DNA of 64,000 bases from Notolepis coatsorum (taxonomy: Eukaryota; Chordata; Actinopteri; Aulopiformes; Paralepididae), in NCBI GenBank assembly GCA_963971535.1, contig OZ020591.1, positions 12,989,577-13,053,576 on the forward strand, in the 5' to 3' direction. Below, piece by piece: positions 21,429-32,151 of this stretch (positions are counted from its first letter, which is position 1; each line of letters opens with the position of its first letter). The notes below the pieces were generated by a model. The model ran no database searches. It saw only the letters and a program-made list of their open reading frames with translations, and was not told the DNA's origin. Both the position numbers and the translations under genes were made by a program.

Positions 21429-24400
21429 GTAACGTGCCGAACCGCCACGTGACGGGAACCTTGAAGGACAGGGGGTGTACCCCTGACCGACAGAAACAAG
21501 GGGGAGAGGAAAGGTTACCAGTTCACCCCTTTACGACCCCACACCCATGATACGATGTAATGACAAAAAGAGAATATGACACAGTCATAGTCAGCTCTAT
21601 GAAGCATTTGACAGCTCCACACAGCGCATGAGCTAACCTGCTATCTGATTTTTACTAAGGAAAAACACAGAATAGAGAGGGCTCTAAGAGCCCCGGTCCA
21701 ACATACACATGTGCTTCTGTGGCCAGTCCAACCCAGTTGTAGGTCACATGACACACACAACCCATCATCACCTACAAAAAATGGCAAAAACACTCAACAG
21801 AGGAACGCCGTTTTTCACAATGAGAGAATACATCATTCTCGATTAGTATCGGCCACAGGCCTTGCTAAGCACACACGACAGCGACCAAACCATTTTTTCT
21901 TTTAGGAAAATAAAGTTTCTCCAGCAGTTTTAGCACAACCTCAGCAATCAAGAGTTACATCGCATCCCTACCACACAAAAGACACAAATAGTGCACAAAC
22001 ATGTCTGATAGGAGGATGAAAAAGTCCCCAGGGAACCGGGGGGAAAACACAATCCTCTTATTTTACCCTCAATACGGCCAGTTAAAACAGGAAAACCTGT
22101 TAATATGTGAACACACTGTTCATTGTCATCACAGGCTGAGAAAAGAACATTCTTTTACTCACTTGTCACCAAGCATAGCTTCATAGGTCAGTTACCTTAG
22201 TTGTGAGTACACGGTACATATAAACACCATGATGTTTCTCACACAACAACCAGATCATTACATCCCGATTTGCACGGAGAAGCTAACTGCCAGTGACAAA
22301 AACAGCTCACACATAACCCGCGCCGTATCCCAAATGCATTGCAGCAACACACGTTTTGGGAAAAACATCGTTATTCTCAATACATTTAGAAAAGTAAAAC
22401 CAGAAAACGTGTTATAAGGTCTGGTCAAACCTGTTCCTACCCGGAACGTAGATCAGCGAAGTGCAGTCACAGACACCGTAGGAACACAGCCGCTCCTGTG
22501 TTGTTCGAACTGGGCAGCGTCGCCGCTCCAACCCGCACTACAGTCCTTTGTTGATGCAACCTTGCCGTCCTGGCTCAGGGCAGGGTCGACGAAACATCCC
22601 CTGTCAAGGATGACGTCGTAGTCAAGAGTGTAAAACATGTTAAAATCAAAGCACGTTCAACAGAATAGCATCAAGCTAACGGCCGCTCCAACCGTTCGGA
22701 TGCTACTGCTCCTGCTCGCGAGACGCCGAGCTAACGACGCACGCGACCAGAAGCGAGCTCACGGCGGCGCGCGAGAAGCTAAGCTACCCCGCGCCAGGCC
22801 ATGGCCTATAGCAGCAAGCTAACGTTACCTAGCGATCACGACATGCTAGCACCGCAGCTAACAGCTGACTGGCTAACAGTAGGCCCAACCTGAGCAGGCC
22901 ATGCAGCGATCCCAGCAGGCTAACGCAGCAGTTAACAGCTGACTGGCTAACCGTAAGCTAAGCAGCTATCAACTGAACCTGTAAACAATGACATAACACT
23001 CACCCAGACAGGCCGCCGTTCTGAACCTCTCCTCACTGTTTAAGAGAAAAGAGAAAACAAGATGTCAACACCGCTTCACAACGGTGATCTTACCAACACC
23101 CGACGGAATCAGCACAATACCAACTGGCCTGTGTAGCTGACTTTAAACATGGATCTGCCGCTATCGCACATCCATGCACATATCCCCTCGTGAAGGAATA
23201 CTCTCATTTGGATATGAAAGATGGGGCCTTAACACGGTGACAGAGAGAATCCACTCGTCCAAAACACACAGGGATCACCAGTGTTAATGGTCGCGGCCCA
23301 CTAGTTAAAACTATAATGGTCTTCAGACCAAGGCCTTCTGTCGCCTAGGTGGCTGAACAAAGGACCCTAGCCTGGGGCCGGTTTCCATAAACATTGTCAA
23401 GTAGCCCCCATAGCACTAACAGACAAGTGGAGCCTGCCAGCAAAACACTACTCACCCAACCTGGAACGCACCGCTTCTCACAACAGCGGCATGTCCGACA
23501 GTTCAGCTGTGGCCTGACAGGTTTCACCCCAACAAACACAGCAAGGAACTGCAGTTGAGAAGCATGCAGCGGCGTGCTCCCAATACGAAAACCGGTGGAG
23601 GATTTTTAGAATGATCAACATCTTCCAGACACTCCAGTACGAAGACAATATCGCCGTATTTTCTCGAAAATAGTGAAAATAAAGATATGATGTCAACGTA
23701 TCTCCTTCCTTGTAAACAAAATTTTTCTCCACTAACAACACGTCAAGTGGGGTACTACCGAGGCACTTTCTTGTGGTGAAAGCGAGAAGGAGGAGAGCAG
23801 GTGACCACACACCTGCTTATGAAGGTAAGCTGATGAGGGGTGTGGTCAGACTAATACTGGTATTAAAGGTACATTTGTGGAATTTATTCAGTGCGCGTGC
23901 ACGTACGCGAGGAAGTGCAGTTGTGATGCCAAGCAGAGCCCCTAATGAAACAGAACTATATGGTGTTGGCAGGCGGGGCTGGCGTTGTCCAGTTGACATT
24001 ACAGATCATGATGGCTATGATAGCGTTAACTAAAGCTACTGCATGTTATCATCAACTCGATTCGACTGAGGTAGAGCCGAGAAGGTACCACACGCTAAAT
24101 CGTACCCGGACCCCGCAACCTATAGACGGTTCCAACTTCAGTGTGTGAATTACATTAATCCACCACAGTTTCACCCTGACAAAGCAAATACTCATGTGAT
24201 CTGTATATGTTTATGTCTAAATAAAATCAATCAATCAATCAATCACAATTACAATTGCCCAGTTTGTGAAATTAAGGCCTGCCTCTTATATAAGCCTCTC
24301 TCTAAAGGCCTGGTGCTCTTTGCAGCTGAGGTAAATACAAGACCCGTCCTATATTTGAGGATTTACGGTATTTCAAATACGTTCTTTGAGATGAAAATTC

Positions 24401-24891
24401 ATACAGTAATTATTTATTTTGTTAGTGTGTGCCGGCCCGTGCTTTGTTTTCAATCTGATGTGTGGCAGGAACGATTACAATAGATCAAGCATCTGGGTAA
24501 GTATACTTGCCCTGATGCCTCAGTGTATATGTGTAAAAAGGGCATGGTGCAAGATGAGGAGATATACAGTATGCCCTCTCAGTTCTATGACGTTAATGGA
24601 TTGCTCAGCACCTGTTCTGCACTGTACTTCACTTCGTGCACGAGCACTGAATAAAAAATTCCACCATGTACCTTTACATCCCAACATCCGTCTGACCACA
24701 CCCCCTTCCGCTTACCTTCATAAGCAGGTGTGTGGTCACCTACTCGCCTCCTTCTTCACTTTCACCACAAGGAAGTGCCTTCGGAGATCCCCACTTGACG
24801 AGGTTGTTAGCTGAAGAAAGTTGAGACGTGTTTACATTGTGCTTATTTTTGTCTTCTCTCATAAATATTCGATAGAAAAATCTAAGTCATA

Positions 24892-26389
24892 ATGTCTACT
24901 TCGGAGAGTCGCAGAGCCACTCTCCACCAGCCGGTTCCTTTGGTTCCGGAGGATTTGAGACGCAAACTTTTTGCGTCTGCTCGCTCCCGTCGCAAGGTGG
25001 TGGCTTGCAGACGCGAACGGCCTGGGTTTGGTGAATTGCTGGAGCCCAGTGAGGATGCGTCGGTCTCTACCTGCCCGATGGAAACAGAGGATTACATGAC
25101 ATGGTAGAGGCAGACGGGTTCTTATTTGAAGGCCCGGTGGAGACATGTATCCCGCCCGTCCAGGTAACACTGGAGGGCGGTGAAATGTCTCCTTGGGGCG
25201 CCTTGTTTGAAGATGTCGGGGAAGACCCTCGGACTCGTCGGCAGGATGCCCTACTATCAGCCACATCAGAATGTGGCTCCTTGACCAGTCGAAGCCTGCT
25301 GCATGTGACGGATGCGGGCTCGGTGGAGGAAAATCTGCAGGGGGAACTGCGGGCTTTGTTTCCCGAGCTTATGGCGGTGGCGGCCGCTGCAAATGGCGTG
25401 CCGCTGCTGCAGCCACTGCCTGTTCCTGTCCCTGATGATCTAATAGGTCATCTCTGGCAACGTCACCTGGTGAGAGGGGTGGACGTTGTCTACCCATTTT
25501 TCCCCTCAATGGGGGCCTATGTTCGTCGGGGCCAGGTGGTATCCCACATCATGGCCCTCACCCCAGCCTACGTACAAGTTACGCGGGTGGCGGGTTTGGT
25601 CGACGGTATGAGAGAGGGCGTGCCACGGCTTGATAGGGCGTGCCACGGCTTGATAGGCCGATGGCCGCGCTCCTCTGTCCGGAGGTGGTGTGGGAGCCGT
25701 TATGCAAGCCGGTTCCTCAAGGGAAATCGGTGAGGCGGTTGGCTTACTGGAGCGACCAGTCATTTATCGCCGGAACACAATCTCTGGCTGCCTCGTCTAA
25801 CATCGCACAGCTGGCAAGATTCATGTCCGGGGTATTGACGGGCGGCATGGAGCTGAGTGATGAACAACATGACCAGCTCACCCAGGCGGCAGGAGCTATC
25901 CTGCATCTGACTCAGCTGCAGGCCATAGCCGCTGGGAAAATGCGCACCCTGGCGACTCTGAACCAGCGCCACCTTTGGCTGGAGCAGGCCCGTGTACCGG
26001 AGAAGAAAATAAGTCCTCTTCTGACGGCACCCCTCTCCGATGCTGGACTGTTCGGGACGGCCCTGCAATTGATGACCTCAACGTGCAGAGAAATGGCAGA
26101 GGAGCGCTCCGTGCTCCAACCCCATTTTCCCCCTCCCGACATCGCCGGTGGAGTCAGACGGCTACCACGTTGTCGAGCTTCCTCCGCCGTGGCTGCTACT
26201 GCTTCCACCGCCACTGCTGGCCCTTCTAAGAAGGCCAGGAGGAGAGACGGCGCCGCTGCTGCAGCCGGCCCATCTGCGCCTGGAGGAGACAGTAGGGATC
26301 GCCGTGACCAGCCACCGATTGTCTACCGTCCCTCCGGGGCTTCCCGGGGTGGTAAATCCCGAGCGGCTCGAGGCGGCAGGCGCCGCTAG
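24892..26389 (+). pseudogene. DIRS-type gag-like protein, broken by two frameshifts
   Basis: Three overlapping frames: 24892-25107 (start MSTSESRRATLHQPVPLVPE), 25101 to about 25650, and about 25640-26389. The last frame has RHLWLEQARV and LTAPLSDAGLFGTALQLM, resembling the ERHLWL and ISQAGLFGD blocks of vertebrate DIRS gag proteins, then a Ser/Ala-rich stretch and a basic Arg/Gly C terminus (SRGGKSRAARGGRRR) that could bind nucleic acid. The second break is explained exactly by a 20-bp tandem duplication (25616-25635, 25636-25655). The first break is near 25080-25100. The family name rests on motif memory, so it is moderately sure. Confidence 0.6.
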
Positions 26390-27069
26390 GCCCAGTGACT
26401 TTTTCCCCCTGTGGTCCCCTCTGTTAATCCCCTCCCTGGCCTCTCATATAATTTTGAATTTTGTTCGAAAATAAAAAGAACCCTCTAAAGGGGGACTGTA
26501 TTTTTTTTTAACAAACTGTGTGTTTCTTCACCAAAACATATGATGAGGTTGCAAAGTGTGAATCTTCACTAGTATACATTGATAGAAGGTCTGTAGCCTA
26601 CACTCGGTTATAGAAAGGTTTCTACCTCGGCCTGACACTCCACATGCAGGTAGAAGCTGGTTGTATGGTCTGTTGCTTACACAAGAAGTAATGTTGAGCT
26701 ACAACACTGTTGTGTTAGTTGCAGTAATGCTCATATACACACGTTCCACGGCCCAGCCGTTCGCTCTCTCTATCAGTGTTTTTCTATGTACAACATGGAA
26801 TGGTGGGTGTAGGATTCACACACGCAACTTGGTTTTGTTGTAAACCCTGTTCACAGTTATCTGTGGGTAGCGTGCATTGTATTAGCTTGCGCTATTCATT
26901 AGCATTCTACCAAAGGTTTCATATGCTACAGTTGTTATTGTGTGTAGGGGGAAGGGTTTGTGAGGGGGTGCCGAATAAACCCCTCCTTCCCTCTTCTGAT
27001 TGGTCAGGGGGGTTTTCTCATCTCCTGTTAGGCCAGTCGGGGCCAAGCCGTTAGGCGCCTTGGCAGGGA

Positions 27070-27086
27070 GGGGGGGGGGGGGGGGG
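27070..27086. repeat. G homopolymer in element B
   Basis: 17 G after cagggaggg; with its neighbours it could form a G-quadruplex. Confidence 0.85.
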
Positions 27087-29096
27087 AAGGGTTGCCCTGA
27101 CTCTGCTCCTATTAAAAACAGGCGTTGAGTGTTGGGTTTCCCCCCGTCATGGCATACGTCACTACGCACGTTGCTATGACGATGGCTTCCGTGAGTTAGA
27201 TCTTTACGTACGATCTGTTGTGTCAAAGTGTCGGGATAGAGCGTAGGACTTACGGGTCCACTACGCTCGATTTTATGTGTAACTTGAGTCAGTTGGTCAC
27301 ATGACTCGTAGTTACCATGGCTTTTTCATTCTACGACTCACGTGGGAAGGCTCTCTGGGGAATTTCGGTCTGAAGTCCTCTGTGATAGGGGTGACTGGAT
27401 GTAAAAATGTAAACAGTTTTTACCCTCGGCTGTGTAAAATGGGATTCATGTCTGTTGGTGCTTCCTTCTTTTTTAATAAAAAAAGTTGGAGTATAGGAAG
27501 TGCCACACCCCTCTTGTCGTTTCCCCTGGGCGCCTTGGGGATTCACTGAAAGGTCTAAATAGCCTGTTCATTGATGTGGTTGTGTCCCGACGCACGCTTA
27601 GTGCTAGCTCGGGGTGTTCTGTTAAGGATCATGCGGGTAGCTAGTACGCCTTGGTTGTTTGTGGTTAAAACAGCGTTTTTATAAAGCAACTGGGATGGAG
27701 GTTTTTTCCTCTTCCGACAACCTGTTATTGGTTCTCGACAGATTCTCGTTCATATCTGGGGGATGATAACGGAATGGATCTGAACATATGTAGAGGGGTC
27801 TCACGCCCTTGGGGTGGGCCACCGAGCGCGGTTCACACCGGCCCGTCTGGGTGGCGCCCTCTTTTCATGTTTTAGATCAACACGCATATCTGCCCCTTCT
27901 CCTGGAGTAGGCATGTCGGCGTGGTTAGGGCACGGGACTGGTTCTGGTCACGCTGATCCAGGTCAGTTAACCCGGTTTGTCCGCCGGGGATGCAGATCTG
28001 CTGTTCTGGTACCCTGAGGGACTTGGGCTTTTTTCCAGGGGGGAAAAAGGCCGGGTCGGCCCGGGGCGTCGCAAGGTTAGGCGTTATAGAGACCCTTGTT
28101 GGGTACTTTGTACCTGGCACTATCATGAGGGGCTGGTTTTCTTTTTCCGCACCTCTCTCACGCATGGCGGAGAGGGGGCTGTTAGGGTGGTCTTCTGGAC
28201 CTCCTCTGGTAACCCTGTGTGCTTCCCGGGCCGCCGGGCCCGGTCCGAAGTAAAGTTTTGTTGATACCGTAGACCTGGGATAACCCTTTTTTTCTTTCAT
28301 GACGTCTGCCAATCGTGTCAGCCTTCTCTGCCTCAAGCCCTCTGGGTGGGTTTTTTTTAATGGAGACTTTGTCATGGTGATCAACAACGCCAGCATACGC
28401 CCCTTCCGCCGTGGCGGCTGTTTTCAGCTGACTCCTTTGGCGCCTGTCTCGTCCGCAGTGCTCCAGGCTCAGGTTACAGCCTGTTGCCTGGTTTCCCCGG
28501 TGCTCTGCCTGCTTCCGTTGGTTGACCTTTTTGTGTGCTTACGGCCATGCTGACTGCCTGTTCTGCAGGGTCAGTGTGCCAGGCGGTGTGCTATTGGGGG
28601 GAAAGGGCCCGCTCTTGGAGGGGCCTTATCCGAATACGCTGGCGATGTCGGGGGCGGTGTCACTAAGTGACCACCTGGTGGGGTCTTGATGCCTGACCTC
28701 TCCGGGCCCCCTTTTTCCAGGGGACCCAGTCCCTTCAGTGGGTCTGGGTCTTCCTTCGCGCTCCGCTGCTACGGCCTTGCCACGGGGTTGGGTTTGCTCT
28801 TGACCCCCGTGATTTTGGGGGCAGTAACAGGGTTGTTCCCTCGTTCGTTCCCGGGTGGCATGCGGGTTGTGCGTGTGTGTAGTCGTGGGGTCAAGCCACG
28901 GTCTGCTTACCCTGTGCGTTGGGTTGCTTGAGTGCCTCTTCGCACGGTCGGATCCGTCGCCCTCCCGTGAACTTCCAATAGGGGGGGTATCCTCCATTAG
29001 GGAGGGTCGGGGGGGCTCGGTCCTCCCCGGTCTGATGGTTGTGGGGGGCCTCAGCGGGGTACATTGGTCGGGCTATGGCTCCCGCTCAGCCCCTGT

Positions 29097-29191
29097 TGCA
29101 GAACAGGTGCTGAGCAATCCATTAACGTCATAGAACGGAAGGTTATGTATATAACCTAGTTCTATGAGTTAAATGGTGCGCTCAGCACCTG
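29097..29191 (+). repeat. Internal complementary region of element B (circle-junction copy)
   Basis: 29097-29136 is the exact reverse complement of the left edge 24582-24621 (40 bp). 29134-29191 is the exact reverse complement of the right edge 29375-29432 (58 bp). They overlap by the three bases aac. Total 95 nt, the same length as in element A. Confidence 0.9.
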
Positions 29192-30488
29192 GACGCCGCT
29201 GCGGCCCTTGATCTCGCCTTGTGGTGAAAGTTTGGGAAGGAAGCGAGTAGGTGACCACACACCTGCTTATGAAGGTAAGCGGAAGGGGGTGTGGTCAGAC
29301 GGATGTTGGGATGTAAAGGTACATGGTGGAATTTTTTATTCAGTCCTCTGCACGAAGTGAAGTACAGTGCAGAACAGGTGCTGAGCGCACCATTTAACTC
29401 ATAGAACTAGGTTATATACATAACCTTCCGTTATATTTGCCCTATATATATTTTTATATGAAATGCTTCAGTTTAATTAAATATATATTTTTACGTTAAT
29501 AATAATAATAATAATATTTACATTTATATTTATAATTATAATTACATTTATAAATATATAAATGTAAATAGTATTATTATTATTATTAACAGAGGCTGAG
29601 AGTCCATTTTATTGTTTTCGGTTGTTTTATTTATTTAGGATATTTAAAAGGTCTTCCAATGTTAAATAAAAGTTGATTGCACTTTGAAACGGTTTCCTTG
29701 CATTATTATGCTATTATTATTATATTAGTGACACATTGCTTTTTTTTTTATAACTTTGTGGAAATACATTTCTCAAAAAAAAAAAGTCTCTCAAAACCGC
29801 AGTCATATCGCTTATCGCAATAATTTCTGGGACAATTAATTGCCCAGCAAAATTCGTTATCGTGACAGGCATAAAGGCAGCTTCTCCATCTCCGACACGC
29901 ACTCTGTCAGCGGTCTAGCTTGTTGCTTTGATGGAAACACTACGTGACGGCGCGATTGTGTGTGTAAAATGAAGCGAGACAAATAAAAGGAGCCCGAGCC
30001 CTACCCGAACCCCATCTATCAGGGTGCGAAATTAACGGGGGCTCGGGGCAAAATGCCCGTGAAAATGGACAAAATGCCCTCGAAAATCATTTAAGGGGGG
30101 CACAAAATGCCCCATACAGTTTACTGGTGCGGGAGCTTGGTGCTGGATTAGCGAGAGGCGTGCAGCTGCGGTGACGCGAGTGCACCGGTGGAATAAGTCC
30201 GCGTCGGCTATGCATTCATATAATTTCCTCTCATCCACTTCTGTCAGCAGTGCACTGTGACTGCACACAGCAGATACTATTGCTTCGCTACTACAGAAGG
30301 CGAGAGCCACGTCACAGTTATCAACAACAAACAGTGGAAGTCGAGGAGGAGACATGAATAGAATTTATCAACATGGCTAACGCTAGTAGCCTCTGGCTAA
30401 CGCCAGTTAGCCGTTCAGCTAACGCTAAACTACAGTGTCTACCTAACTAACTAACATGACTCTGCAACACCAGTTCCATTAGTGAGGA

Positions 30489-30509
30489 GGGGGGGGGGGG
30501 GGGGGGGGG
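30489..30509. repeat. G homopolymer
   Basis: A run of about 21 G within the hAT element. Confidence 0.95.
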
Positions 30510-30644
30510 CGGTATATTGAAGACGCTTGACAACAGGTTCAATGATAACTTCACATTTATTGGCAATTCGTTTCCTTATATCGCTTCCTCCAGGTTCCAC
30601 TGTGTTGACAAAATGCGATCCTGCTCAGCTGCGGAGAATCAGAA

Positions 30645-30647
<3 letters not shown>

Positions 30648-30726
<79 letters not shown>
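30648..30726. repeat. (TC)n microsatellite
   Basis: About 39 TC units, followed by two copies of agcgctacggagcatcataa, each next to a shorter TC run (to 30819). Confidence 0.95.
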
Positions 30727-30728
<2 letters not shown>

Positions 30729-31001
30729 GCTACGGAGCATCATAACGCTCAAACTCTCTCTCTCTCTCTCAGCGCTACGGAGCATCATAACGCTCAAACT
30801 TTCTCTCTCTCTCTCTCTGTTCAATGATTTAAAGTGGCCAAACGTTACAATATAAATACGAATTGGATAGTTGATGATAAACATTTAATTTCATTATCTG
30901 AAATATTATAAAATCATTAAGTCTGCTTTACCTTTGTGTGTGATTATTATTGTCTCACAGTAGTGTGTATACATTGTGTGTGTGTGTGTTTTTAGCTAAA
31001 G

Positions 31002-32151
31002 TGTTATGGTTTGACACCGACCCCAAACGCAACGACACAAGAGAGTTGGATTCAGAGTTGCCAAATACAAGGGCTTGTTTATTTGGTGACTAGAATAAGT
31101 GAAACAGGGAAAGCAGGTCAACAAGAAACAGGTACAATGAACAAGGGGCAAAGTTCTGCTGCTCTGCAGCTTCTCCCGGAAGGGTAGTCTTGGGAAGCAG
31201 GAGCAGACCTCTGTACCGCTCTGCAGACTCTCACGGCGGACCTCTCAGATGTTGTGCAAGACCGAGAGAGGGAGAGAGGGAACGGGTCAGTGACAGAGCA
31301 GACTTGAAACGAGCTGGAGGACAGGGTGTTATATTCTTCGTGTAAAACAACACAGTGATGAGCAATATTCCAAAAACAGCCCAAGTGAATATCTTCATGT
31401 AAAACACACAGTGAGCAAAAATCCAAACACCGTCCAATTGTGAAATACTATCTTCGTGTAAATACACAGTGAGCAAAAATCCAAACACAGTCCAAATGTG
31501 AAACAATATCTTCGTGTAAATACACAGTGAGCAACAATCCAAACACAGTCCAAATGTGAAATAATATCTTCGTGTAAATACACAGTGGGAGGTGGAAGAT
31601 CCCAAAATATTATTCCATTAAGGAAAGGGCAAAACGAAAAAGGCTGGGTGAGTGACTGTCTGACAAAAAGGTGGTAGACTTCAGTGTAAAGGTTACACAC
31701 GAAAATCGGAAATAGGTCAAGACAGTCAATCTAGAAAAACTCACCCAGACGAGCTGCGTAAAGGAACAGGAACAAAGTGGAGGCGAGCGCGCGCCACGGA
31801 GCAGGTATCCAAGCGAAGGCTTCTAGGAATTTCCTGGAGATTAGCACAGTGAAACAGAAGCAACGGGGAAAAACATCCAGCGACAAATCAAGACGAACCA
31901 ACAACTTAGGGTGGGGAAAACGGGGTATAAATAATGAGGGATCGATTGATTGAAAGGCAGTGACAGCTGGGGAATGTGATTGAAAAGCGTGGGGAAGTGA
32001 GGGAACCAATCAGCGACGTCTCAGATGACGTCAGCGGGGAGAAACGTGTGAACGAGGGAATTGAAATACTTGACAGAAAAAATGAATGAAAACAAAGCGA
32101 GGGTGGTTAAAGGAACAGAACGAGTGAGAAGGCAAGGACAGAAACCTCACA
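31002..32151 (-). repeat. 3' LTR of the Gypsy element
   Basis: 1150 bp, plus-strand start tgttatggtttgacaccgac and end ggacagaaacctcaca. It contains a tandem array of about 56-bp units (31395-31585) marked by atcttcgtgtaaatacacag. No protein is encoded. Confidence 0.95.

Larger units (their letters stand above)
18480..23956 (-). mobile_element. DIRS-like element A, non-autonomous, no coding capacity seen
   Basis: Minus-oriented. Its left end is at 23956 (gttctgtttcattaggggct on the minus strand) and its right end near 18480. Inverted terminal repeats of about 190 bp (23760-23956 versus 18482-18700) share gcttaccttcataagcaggt and tgtggtcacctgctctcctc. The internal region 18721-18815 is complementary to both outer edges. 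No gag, reverse transcriptase or recombinase frame is visible. Its 3' half (18816 to about 21000) is homologous, inverted, to element B at 27330-29096. 21540-23750 is unique AT-mixed sequence with GCTAAC-rich stretches around 22700-22970. It also carries two 5S rRNA-like segments. Confidence 0.75.
24582..29432 (+). mobile_element. DIRS-like element B, non-autonomous, with a gag-like gene
   Basis: Left end gttctatgacgttaatggat at 24582; right end cataaccttccgtt at 29432. Inverted terminal repeats of about 190 bp (24582-24790 and 29192-29432) are nearly identical. The internal complementary region at 29097-29191 equals the reverse complement of right edge plus left edge joined at one shared GTT. 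The only coding is a gag-like gene at 24892-26389, followed by an aataaa signal at about 26471. 26500-29090 shows no frame for reverse transcriptase, RNase H, methyltransferase or tyrosine recombinase. The GTT at each outer edge fits integration by recombinase without a target duplication. Confidence 0.8.
18225..29873. mobile_element. hAT element with TSD AAGGCAGC, expanded by two DIRS-like insertions
   Basis: Left end taggcctgtcgcgataagca and right end (reverse complement) tatgcctgtcacgataacga, flanked by a perfect 8-bp duplication aaggcagc (18217-18224 and 29874-29881). Without the two DIRS-like elements it is about 1.3 kb (18225-18479, 23957-24581, 29433-29873) with no transposase, hence non-autonomous. 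The piece 23957-24581 has a TCAATCAA array at 24226-24243, and a 100-bp stretch (24270-24372) recurs at 61720-61826. 29433-29800 is AT-rich with AATAAT repeats. Confidence 0.85.

Noticed and set aside
23478..23810. 110-residue minus frame as a gene of element A
   Set aside because: It starts in the terminal repeat and shows no gag, reverse transcriptase or recombinase motif; B uses a different frame at the matching place.
30645..30884. Ser/Leu- and Glu/Arg-repeat frames
   Set aside because: Translation of the TC microsatellite.
31118..32009. Several 90-124 residue minus frames in the Gypsy LTRs
   Set aside because: They repeat exactly in both LTRs, derive partly from the 56-bp tandem units and have no domain.
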